Below, one piece after another: positions 1-5,614 of a DNA stretch of 5,757 nucleotides (position 1 is its first letter; every line of letters starts with the position of its first letter). Source of the DNA: JASFTV01 sp050050615 (GTDB lineage: Bacteria; Desulfobacterota; DSM-4660; Desulfatiglandales; HGW-15); the NCBI GenBank assembly GCA_050050615.1, contig JASFTV010000243.1, positions 1 through 5,757 of the forward strand, in the 5' to 3' direction. The position numbers and the translations under genes were made by a program. The notes under the pieces were generated by a model, which made no database searches, had not been told where the DNA came from, and worked only from the letters and a program-made list of their open reading frames with translations.

Positions 1-158
1 AAGATCATATGCAGGTCGGTAAAGCCTACATTCTGCGAGCCAAGAAGGCGAAAGAGGTGACCGAAGACTGGGACTATCTTGAAATCGTGGGCGAGATTCC
101 ACCTGAAAAAGCCTATATGGACCCGACAAAAACGGGTTGCAAAATGGGCGGATTCTGA
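1..158 (+). CDS. Branched-chain amino acid/amide ABC transporter substrate-binding protein, C-terminal fragment (partial)
   Basis: Only the last 51 codons are present, read from base 3 to a TGA at 156-158; the gene begins before the window. The visible residues run from DHMQVGKAYILRAKK through DWDYLEIVGEIPPEKAY to TGCKMGGF at the end. A 'DH-Q' start, a 'W-Y-D/Y-L-IV--IP-E-A' stretch and a final 'GC-M' are what I know from the C-termini of periplasmic type 1 binding proteins of the HAAT family (LivJ/K, AmiC, UrtA relatives). Such proteins capture an amino acid, amide or urea in the periplasm and hand it to the LivHM channel. The two genes immediately downstream are exactly that channel, which supports the call. 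The ligand cannot be told from this fragment, because the ligand-contacting residues lie upstream. A signal peptide is expected but is outside the window. Confidence 0.8.
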   Translation, partial: DHMQVGKAYILRAKKAKEVTEDWDYLEIVGEIPPEKAYMDPTKTGCKMGGF

Positions 159-173
159 GGCTTCTTTCCTCCT

Positions 174-207
174 CGGGTGAATCTCGGATCCTACCGGGAT
201 TCACCCG
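174..207 (+). promoter_or_regulatory. Intergenic stem-loop between binding-protein and permease genes
   Basis: CGGGTGAATC (174-183) is perfectly complementary to GATTCACCCG (198-207). The stem continues inward as TCGG (184-187) against CCGG (194-197) with one G-U pair. This gives a 14-bp stem and a 6-base loop (ATCCTA). It starts 15 bases after the stop of the upstream gene and ends 35 bases before livH. The bases after it (TCTTAC) are not a T-run, so it is not a standard intrinsic terminator. In binding-protein transporter operons, hairpins at this place often protect the upstream mRNA from 3' exonucleases or limit read-through, so that the binding protein is made in excess. That role is inferred here. 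Confidence 0.7.
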
Positions 208-242
208 TCTTACATACCCTAAGGAACTGTTAGGCATCGATT

Positions 243-1121
243 ATGAGTGCTCAATTGGTATTCATGCAGCTATTTAATGGGCTGATCCTGGGCTGCATAT
301 ACGTCCTTCTGTCCCTTGGACTATCCATCATCTTTGGCATGCTCGGAATCATCAATTTTGCGCATGGGGCCTTTTATATGCTTGGGGCTTACACTGCCTA
401 CACTATTGTATCCTATGTTTTCTCAAGCTTCTGGGCGGCCTTTGTTTTTGCCCCAATCTTTATGGCAGGTTTCGGTGCTGCCTGTGAATATTTTCTTTTT
501 CGCCGCCTATATAGATTGCCTCCGCTTTATATCGTGTTGTTCACCTTCGGCTTGATGATGCTTCTTCAAGATATCATCCGGATGATTTTCGGAAGCATGG
601 GAGTGCCATTCAGTACGCCCGCTTCCTTAACAGGGGCTATCAACATAGGCTTCATGTACTACCCGAAGTATCGTCTCTTCTTAATCGTTGTTACCGTCCT
701 ATGCTCTCTAGGAGTATGGTTGTTCTTGACGAGAACTAGGTTGGGGGCTTTTATCAGGGCTGGCACGGATAATAGCGTCATGGTTGATGCACTGGGAATA
801 AACATATCACGAATTATTACCCTGGTGTTTGGATTGGGCATAGGGTTGGCCGGCCTGGCGGGTGTGCTGGCTGCCCCCATTCAGAACGTGACCCATTTGA
901 TGGGCATGGATTTTTTGGTTGACTGTTTCGTGGTGGTGGTGATCGGTGGCATGGGCAGCATTGCCGGTTCCATTATTGGCGGCCTGATTGTTGGAGAGAT
1001 CATTGCGGTGGGCATCATCGTATGGCCTCCTATTGCTCACACGCTGATATATTTCTTCATGGCGGCCTTCCTGCTAACGCGCCCTCGCGGTCTACTTGGT
1101 CGAGAGGCTTTTCATGAATGA
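243..1121 (+). CDS. livH: LivH-family branched-chain amino acid ABC transporter permease
   Basis: This 292-residue inner-membrane protein forms half of the transport channel of a HAAT-type ABC importer; its partner is the LivM protein encoded next. Length fits the family (about 290-300). Almost the whole chain is hydrophobic, with about eight membrane segments. Family motifs visible are NGLILGCIYVLLSLGLSI near residues 12-29, GIINFAHGAFYMLGAY at 35-50, the cytoplasmic ATPase-coupling loop around 168-190 (RAGTDNSVMVDALGINISR), IGGMGSIAGSIIGGLIVGE at 234-252, and RPRGLLGRE near the C-terminus. The ATG at 243 is chosen because the N-terminus then matches the family; a weak TAGG lies 8 bases upstream and AAGGAA lies further back at 221-226. 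The weak ribosome site and the stem-loop upstream both suggest lower expression than the binding protein. The stop overlaps the livM start. Substrate specificity cannot be read from the permease. Confidence 0.93.
   Translation: MSAQLVFMQLFNGLILGCIYVLLSLGLSIIFGMLGIINFAHGAFYMLGAYTAYTIVSYVFSSFWAAFVFAPIFMAGFGAACEYFLFRRLYRLPPLYIVLFTFGLMMLLQDIIRMIFGSMGVPFSTPASLTGAINIGFMYYPKYRLFLIVVTVLCSLGVWLFLTRTRLGAFIRAGTDNSVMVDALGINISRIITLVFGLGIGLAGLAGVLAAPIQNVTHLMGMDFLVDCFVVVVIGGMGSIAGSIIGGLIVGEIIAVGIIVWPPIAHTLIYFFMAAFLLTRPRGLLGREAFHE
1102..1107 (+). promoter_or_regulatory. Ribosome binding site that sets the livM start
   Basis: GAGAGG lies 6 bases before the ATG at 1114, inside the last codons of livH. It selects this ATG over the TTG at 1096, which would add six residues and has no suitable site. 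Confidence 0.6.
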
Positions 1122-2052
1122 GACCAACATCTTACGTCGGAAGACAATCTTAGTCTCATCGGTTCTCCTGCTGGGTATCGTTTTCCCGTTCATAGCTCCT
1201 TACACGGCACTGGCTAGCGAGATCCTCATTTTTGCCCTTTATGCGATGGCGTATGACCTGGTGTTGGGTTATAGTGGAATGCTTTCGTTCGGGCACGCAG
1301 CATTTTTTGGTCTTGGTGCGTATACCACGGGAATTATTCTCATCCGCGTTTATCCATCAATCCTGTTGGGTCTTTTGGCAGGTGTAATCGTAAGTTCTGC
1401 CGGTGCTCTCTTTGTGGGATTCTTGAGCATCCGTAGACGGGGTATCTATTTCACCATGGTGACGCTAGCGTTGGCACAGATGTTTTACTTTATCGCTTTC
1501 AAATGGACTGGTTTAACGGGTGGGGATGACGGCCTCCAAGGTGTTCCTCGGCCTTCTCTGGGACCACTAGACTTAAGATCCGAGATAGTTCTTTACTATT
1601 TCATATTTGTTTTACTCGTGCTCTCTGTCATGGTAGGACACAGAGTGACTAATTCCCCCTTTGGGAAAACACTCCAGGCCCTCAGGGAAAACAGAGATCG
1701 GGCGATGAGTATTGGCTATAATATTAGCAATTTTCAGTTGGTTGTCTTCGTTATCTCCGGTTTTTTCTCAGGCCTTGCTGGCGGGCTTTACGCCCTTCTT
1801 CTTAATTTTGTGCCTCTGAGCTCCCTTTATTGGACCACTTCGGGCGAAGTTGTCATCATGAACATCGTTGGAGGGATGGGAACCCTTTTCGGCCCGATCA
1901 TTGGGGCTTTTGCAATCATTCTACTTAGAGACATCATCAGCAACTTTACAGAGAGCTGGAGCTCTATTATGGGTCTCCTGTTCATGGGAGCTGTTCTGGG
2001 ATTTAGAGGGGGCATCATGGGGATTATAAAGAGTAAGCTGAAGTTTGCTTAA
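1114..2052 (+). CDS. livM: LivM-family branched-chain amino acid ABC transporter permease
   Basis: This 312-residue inner-membrane protein is the second channel subunit, pairing with LivH. Visible family motifs are GYSGMLSFGHAAFFGLGAYT at 52-71, the short loop TGGDDGLQGVPRP at 135-147, the coupling loop FGKTLQALRENRDRAMSIGYN at 183-203, and VGGMGTLFGPIIGA at 252-265. Hydrophobic segments occupy most of the rest, and a basic tail (KSKLKF) ends the protein. I chose the ATG at 1114, whose first bases overlap the livH stop by 8 (ATGAATGA), with GAGAGG 6 bases upstream; this arrangement implies translational coupling. A TTG at 1096 in the same frame is a less likely start. In most HAAT operons livM is followed by the ATPase genes livG and livF; here it is followed by a repeat and a converging gene. 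No convincing intrinsic terminator follows it. Confidence 0.93.
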   Translation: MNETNILRRKTILVSSVLLLGIVFPFIAPYTALASEILIFALYAMAYDLVLGYSGMLSFGHAAFFGLGAYTTGIILIRVYPSILLGLLAGVIVSSAGALFVGFLSIRRRGIYFTMVTLALAQMFYFIAFKWTGLTGGDDGLQGVPRPSLGPLDLRSEIVLYYFIFVLLVLSVMVGHRVTNSPFGKTLQALRENRDRAMSIGYNISNFQLVVFVISGFFSGLAGGLYALLLNFVPLSSLYWTTSGEVVIMNIVGGMGTLFGPIIGAFAIILLRDIISNFTESWSSIMGLLFMGAVLGFRGGIMGIIKSKLKFA

Positions 2053-2177
2053 TTTCTGTTAGCGGTTGTGCTGAGGCAGACTGCAAAGATACTCAAATCC
2101 GGTTCAGAGGGAACAATCTTGTAGGCCTTGAGCCTCATGCCTTCATGTGCATCGTTTCCTAAATACTGCGACCATAC
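2053..2177. other. Intergenic stretch after livM with only weak hairpins
   Basis: No coding potential that I trust. Two 4-bp hairpins are visible, GTTC/GAAC (2102-2105 and 2111-2114) and AGGC/GCCT (2123-2126 and 2132-2135). Neither is followed by a clear T-run, so the end of the livM transcript is not obvious from sequence. Confidence 0.5.
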
Positions 2178-2303
2178 TGTCATTTCGAGTGAAACGAGAA
2201 ATCTTACAATGCCAATGGGTTGTCAAGATTTCTCCCGGAGTTTACCCTGTCTTTGACCCTGAGCTCAGATCGAAGGGAAGCACTCGAAGGGGTCGAAATG
2301 ACA
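2178..2303. repeat. Nested palindromic intergenic repeat (TGTCATTTCGA-type, 126 bp)
   Basis: The unit is bounded by perfect 11-bp inverted repeats, TGTCATTTCGA (2178-2188) and TCGAAATGACA (2293-2303). Inside it lies a second perfect inverted repeat, GAGAAATCTT (2196-2205) and AAGATTTCTC (2225-2234), extended by ACAA/TTGT across one bulged C to a hairpin with a 10-base loop. The right half carries two copies of ACCCTG (2244-2249, 2256-2261) and two copies of TCGAAGGG (2270-2277, 2284-2291). Words such as 'GTCATTTCGA...GAGAAATCT' and 'CCCTGAG...TCGAAGGG...TCGAAATGAC' are familiar to me from non-coding repeats scattered through many environmental bacterial genomes, including Deltaproteobacteria, Bacteroidetes and Chloroflexi. 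It encodes no transposase, so it is a MITE- or REP-like element at most. It sits between convergent genes, a common site for such elements. Only one copy is in this window. Confidence 0.75.
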
Positions 2304-2310
2304 TGTTTAT

Positions 2311-2330
2311 AAAGAAACGCTCTATCAGCG
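2311..2330 (-). terminator. Possible weak terminator of the hisS-aspS transcript
   Basis: Read on the minus strand, CGCT-GATAG-AGCG forms a 4-bp stem (plus positions 2318-2321 and 2327-2330), followed at once by TTTCTTT. It begins 11 bases after the aspS stop. The T-rich tail and place are right but the stem is short, so this may not work alone; the larger hairpin of the repeat lies just beyond. Confidence 0.3.
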
Positions 2331-2341
2331 GACGGGATTTC

Positions 2342-4165
2342 TCAGCGGGGTGGCTTGTCCTTGGAATGAATGAGCGAAAGGCCTAGTTCGTCTAGCTGCG
2401 ATTGTTTTATCCTGGAAGGAGCGTCAGTCAGAGGACAGGCCGCACTTGCGGTCTTCGGGAAGGCGATGATTTCCCTGATGGATTCGACGCCTGCAAAAAG
2501 GGCCACCATTCGGTCAAAACCGAGGGCGATACCGGCATGAGGCGGCGCCCCATACTTCAAGGCTTCCAGGAAAAACCCGAACTTAAGATCGGCTTCTTGC
2601 CGAGAGATCCCCAAAAGCTTGAACATGTCTTCCTGCATAGACAAATCATGGATCCTCACGCTCCCGCCTCCTATTTCACTGCCGTTCAAAACAAGGTCAT
2701 AGGACCTTGCCCTCGCCTTGTGGGGATGATCATGGAGTAATGGCAGATCCTCTTCCAAAGGCGCGGTGAAAGGATGGTGTACCGCCTCCACCCTCCCTTC
2801 TTTTTCATTGTATTCGAGCAAAGGAAACTTGGTAACCCATACCAGCGCGAAGTCTCCTGATTTCATGAGATTGAGTCTCCGGGCGATCTCCAGCCTTAGC
2901 AACCCGAGAGATTGGTTAACGATCGGGGATTGATCAGCGACAATGAGTAATAGATCATCAGGGCCTGCCCCTAGTCTTTGGTTGATGGCCGCTTTTTCCT
3001 CCTCCTTGAAAAACTTATTGAGGGAGGACTGCCAGCCGTCACCCGTCACTTTAGCCCAAACTAAGCCTTTTGCCCCGGCGCTGGTCACCACATGCGATAA
3101 CTCATCCAGCGCCTTCCTTGAAAAAGCGGGCGTACCTTTCTCTACGCTAAGCGCTTTCACCGTACCACCCGTCTCTGCAACACGCCTGAAGGCCTGGAAA
3201 TCTGAGGCCTGAACGAGATCGGTCACGTCTTTGATCTCCATCCCGAAGCGGGTATCCGGTTTATCTGTGCCGAACCGGTCCAGAGCATCATGGTATTCGA
3301 GGCGGGGGACCGGCAGGGCAATCTCCTTGTGCATCACCTTCTGAAATAGATCCGCCATCATGCCTTCGATAACACCCATCACACCCTCTTCGTTTGTAAA
3401 AGCCATCTCAATATCCACCTGGGTAAATTCAGGTTGACGGTCGGCCCTAAGGTCTTCATCCCGAAAGCATCGAACAATCTGGTAATACCTGTCAAACCCG
3501 GCGATCATGAGGAGTTGTTTAAAGAGCTGCGGAGACTGGGGCAACGCATAAAAGAGTCCCTTACTCACTCTGCTGGGGACCAGATAGTCCCTGGCTCCCT
3601 CTGGCGTGCTCTTCGTCAAAAAAGGTGTTTCCACCTCTATGAAACCGTGCTTGTTTAGATATTCCCTGACACGAAAGGTCATCTGGTGCCGGAGGCGGAA
3701 ATTGTCAAAAACCTTCTTTCGTCTCAATTCGAGATAGCGGTACTTCAATCTCAGCGTCTCGGATGCATCTACGGCCCCATCCACCTGGAAGGGGGGTGTC
3801 TCGGTCCGATTCAATATCTTTAGATCAGTGACCTTCAGCTCAATGTCGCCTGTGGGAAGATTCGGGTTTTCCTGACCCTCAAGCCTTGGGGATACCTTTC
3901 CCTTCACGGCCAAGACCCATTCGTTTCGGAGAAGGCGGGCTTTCTCGTGGTTCTCTTCATTGAGCTGAGGGTCGAAGACGATCTGAGTCAAACCTTCCCT
4001 ATCCCTGAGATCTATGAAAATCAGGTTGCCCAGATCCCTCCGGCTATTCACCCATCCCGTGAGTAGGGCCTCTTGGCCGATATCCTTCGCCCTCAGGCTC
4101 CCGCAGTCATGGGTTCGGTTCCAACTCCCAAGGGTATCCGTATGGAAAGGCTCAGTCTCTTTCAT
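2342..4165 (-). CDS. aspS: Aspartyl-tRNA synthetase (bacterial type)
   Basis: This 607-residue cytoplasmic enzyme joins aspartate to tRNA-Asp using ATP. It is a class IIb synthetase of usual bacterial length (E. coli 590). Domains in order are an N-terminal OB-fold that binds the anticodon (about 25-125, with GWVNSRRDLGNLIFIDLRDREG), the catalytic core with motif 1 (FIEVETPFLTKSTPEGARDYL, from 175), motif 2 (FRDEDLRADRQPEFTQVDIE, 234-253), the bacterial GAD insertion (about 300-420), and motif 3 (GIALGFDRMVAL, to about 556). The near-terminal AFPKTASAACPLTDAPSR is also typical. It lies 14 bases after the hisS stop, so it is probably co-transcribed and translated after it. The ATG at 4165 is the only reasonable start, but a GAGG sits just one base before it, too close for a normal ribosome site; coupling to hisS may help. 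The specificity positions are mixed (see findings), so charging of tRNA-Asn is unresolved. Confidence 0.97.
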   Translation of the reverse strand: MKETEPFHTDTLGSWNRTHDCGSLRAKDIGQEALLTGWVNSRRDLGNLIFIDLRDREGLTQIVFDPQLNEENHEKARLLRNEWVLAVKGKVSPRLEGQENPNLPTGDIELKVTDLKILNRTETPPFQVDGAVDASETLRLKYRYLELRRKKVFDNFRLRHQMTFRVREYLNKHGFIEVETPFLTKSTPEGARDYLVPSRVSKGLFYALPQSPQLFKQLLMIAGFDRYYQIVRCFRDEDLRADRQPEFTQVDIEMAFTNEEGVMGVIEGMMADLFQKVMHKEIALPVPRLEYHDALDRFGTDKPDTRFGMEIKDVTDLVQASDFQAFRRVAETGGTVKALSVEKGTPAFSRKALDELSHVVTSAGAKGLVWAKVTGDGWQSSLNKFFKEEEKAAINQRLGAGPDDLLLIVADQSPIVNQSLGLLRLEIARRLNLMKSGDFALVWVTKFPLLEYNEKEGRVEAVHHPFTAPLEEDLPLLHDHPHKARARSYDLVLNGSEIGGGSVRIHDLSMQEDMFKLLGISRQEADLKFGFFLEALKYGAPPHAGIALGFDRMVALFAGVESIREIIAFPKTASAACPLTDAPSRIKQSQLDELGLSLIHSKDKPPR

Positions 4166-4179
4166 ACCTCGTCTATGCG

Positions 4180-5436
4180 TTATCCCATCAATTTCTTGAG
4201 GTTGTTGACCAGATCGTCGAGGTCCACGGCCTCCTGGGCCTTTGTCCTCATATCCCGCAGGATGCCTTTTCCGGTGGCGAGTTCATCATCTCCCACAATA
4301 AGAACTTTTCTTGCCCCAAGGCGATCCGCCTTTTTCATTTGGGCCCTCAGGCTCTTGGAGGCGTATTCTATCTCCACCCAAAGGCCGGATCTCCGCAAAT
4401 CATGGGTCCATTTGAACACTTTCTTTTCAGCCCGATCCCCCAAGCCTACAAGGAAGAGATCCGGGAATATCCTTTCCTGTGGCTCCTCGGGCTCCAGCAA
4501 CGAAACGAGTCTTTCAATCCCCAGTGCGAATCCAATGGCAGGGTGGTCCGGACCCCCAAGTTGTTTGGATAGTTCATCGTACCTGCCTCCGCCGACCAGC
4601 GCGTTTTGGGAACCGAGTCTGTCGGTCTGTATCTCAAAAGTTGTCCGGGTATAATAATCAAGGCCCCTTACAAGCATGTGGTTGATGGTAAAAGGGATAT
4701 CCAGAATCTCAAGATATTCTCGGAGGGTCTTGAAATGTTCTTCACAATGCTTGCAGATAAAGTCGAGGATGGCGGGGGCACCCGATACCACCGCCTTACA
4801 GTCTTCCACCTTGCAATCGAAAACTCTGAGGGGGTTGGTTTCCGCCCTCCTCCGGCAGTCAGTACAAAGGGCAGCCTTCCTTTGAGCAAGGTAGCCCTTG
4901 AGTTGGTCCCTGAATCCGCTCCTGCAATGCGGGCATCCGAGAGAGTTGATGTGTAAGGAAAGGCCGGATAATCCAACCGCTTCAAGGAGTGCCATGGCCA
5001 GGACGATGATATCCGCGTCAGATCGAGGCCCCGGATCACCGAGGATCTCAGCGTTTATTTGATGAAACTGCCTGAAACGCCCCTTCTGGGGCCGCTCATG
5101 TCGGAACATGGGGCCGATGGTAAAGAGTTTCTGGGTGGGGTTCTTTTGATACAGCCTGTGCTGAATGTAGGCCCGGACCACAGAAGCGGTCGCCTCCGGC
5201 CGCAGGGTGAGGCCCCTGCCCTTACTGTCCTGGAAGGAGTACATCTCTTTGGACACAATGTCCGTGTCCTCGCCGATACTCCGGCTGAAAAGCTCTGTCA
5301 TTTCCAGCAGTGGCGGCTTAATCTCCAAGAATCCAAAAGATCTGAATACTCTCCTTGCCTCCGATTCCAGCCGCTGCCAAGTCCCAACCTCCCCGGGCAG
5401 AATGTCTTTGAACCCTTTAATGGTCGTAAATTCCAA
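4180..5436 (-). CDS. hisS: Histidyl-tRNA synthetase
   Basis: This cytoplasmic class IIa synthetase charges tRNA-His. With the start chosen it has 418 residues, close to the family norm of about 420. Visible signatures are IKGFKDILPGE at 6-16, motif 1 around 39-56, RPEATASVVRA at 79-89, motif 2 (IGPMFRHERPQKGRFRQFHQ, 107-126), the histidine-binding LVRGLDYYTRTTFE at 255-268 including the catalytic arginine at 257, VGGGRYDEL at 281-289, motif 3 (AIGFALGIERLVSLL, 300-314), and a C-terminal anticodon-binding domain from about 325. The insertion domain holds four cysteine pairs (168/171, 191/194, 208/213, 228/231). I chose the TTG at 5436 because AGAGGAG lies upstream and the N-terminus then fits the family. 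A TTG at 5466 is the longest alternative (428 residues) but falls about at the predicted transcription start. hisS is the first gene of a pair with aspS. Confidence 0.97.
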   Translation of the reverse strand: MEFTTIKGFKDILPGEVGTWQRLESEARRVFRSFGFLEIKPPLLEMTELFSRSIGEDTDIVSKEMYSFQDSKGRGLTLRPEATASVVRAYIQHRLYQKNPTQKLFTIGPMFRHERPQKGRFRQFHQINAEILGDPGPRSDADIIVLAMALLEAVGLSGLSLHINSLGCPHCRSGFRDQLKGYLAQRKAALCTDCRRRAETNPLRVFDCKVEDCKAVVSGAPAILDFICKHCEEHFKTLREYLEILDIPFTINHMLVRGLDYYTRTTFEIQTDRLGSQNALVGGGRYDELSKQLGGPDHPAIGFALGIERLVSLLEPEEPQERIFPDLFLVGLGDRAEKKVFKWTHDLRRSGLWVEIEYASKSLRAQMKKADRLGARKVLIVGDDELATGKGILRDMRTKAQEAVDLDDLVNNLKKLMG

Positions 5437-5447
5437 AAAGCCTTTTT

Positions 5448-5454
5448 CTCCTCT
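5448..5454 (-). promoter_or_regulatory. Ribosome binding site for hisS, supporting the TTG start at 5436
   Basis: On the minus strand AGAGGAG ends 11 bases before the TTG at 5436, a slightly long but workable spacing. A second purine patch, AAAAGG, lies closer. No comparable site precedes the TTG at 5466. Confidence 0.6.
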
Positions 5455-5469
5455 GTTCAGTTTCAAGGT

Positions 5470-5499
5470 CTTCTAGCAGAGCCGTTGCTGTTTCGTCAA
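5470..5499 (-). promoter_or_regulatory. Candidate sigma-70-type promoter of hisS-aspS
   Basis: On the minus strand TTGACG (5499-5494) is followed, 18 bases on, by TAGAAG (5475-5470), preceded by TGC as an extended -10. Five of six bases match the -35 consensus and four of six the -10. Transcription would begin near 5463, giving a leader of roughly 25 bases that contains the ribosome site before the TTG at 5436. No operator sequence is evident. Confidence 0.5.
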
Positions 5500-5525
5500 T
5501 GGTTTTGCAATACCCTTTGTCTATG

Positions 5526-5570
5526 CCGTCTCAAGCGTATGCGCAGAACAATGCGTCATCGCTCAGACGG
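5526..5570 (-). other. Long imperfect hairpin upstream of hisS
   Basis: On the minus strand the outer arms CCGTCT and AGACGG pair perfectly. Inside them AGCG/CGCT, ATG/CAT and CGCA/TGCG pair in turn, separated by one small internal loop and two single-base bulges, and closing on a 6-base loop (TTGTTC). That makes 17 base pairs in 45 bases. No T-run follows on either strand. It lies between the stop of the upstream minus-strand gene and the hisS promoter candidate, so it could mark the 3' end of the upstream mRNA or be a protein-binding site. It does not contain the conserved T-box antiterminator sequence. Confidence 0.45.
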
Positions 5571-5614
5571 AAACCGTTGGTTGTGAAGATGCCCTGCACT
5601 GGGGGCGGGGAGAT

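Noticed and set aside
174..207. Intrinsic terminator ending the binding-protein transcript
   Set aside because: The stem is strong but the following bases are TCTTACATAC with no T-run, and no clear promoter is visible before livH, so complete termination is unlikely.
2178..2303. CRISPR array or insertion sequence
   Set aside because: There is no regular repeat-spacer spacing, and the unit is far too short to code a transposase and lacks an evident target duplication.
2147..2386. Open frame of 79 codons on the + strand running through the intergenic repeat
   Set aside because: It is mostly the translated repeat (SFRVKREI and similar), has no ribosome site, and its end overlaps the aspS 3' end. 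This looks like a chance frame that such repeats commonly create.
4073..4654. Open frame of 193 codons on the + strand opposite hisS and aspS
   Set aside because: It is antisense to the two synthetase genes, spans their junction, is rich in serine, arginine and proline as expected from antisense frames, and has no family signature.
5059..5586. Open frame of 175 codons on the + strand opposite the hisS 5' end and leader
   Set aside because: It is antisense to conserved hisS coding sequence, has no ribosome site, and its far end runs over the hisS promoter and hairpin. Treated as a shadow.
5437..5614. A T-box riboswitch in front of the synthetase operon
   Set aside because: Synthetase operons in Firmicutes often have one, but the conserved antiterminator sequence (around GGTGG/ACCGCG) and a terminator with T-run are absent, and the region after the promoter candidate is too short.
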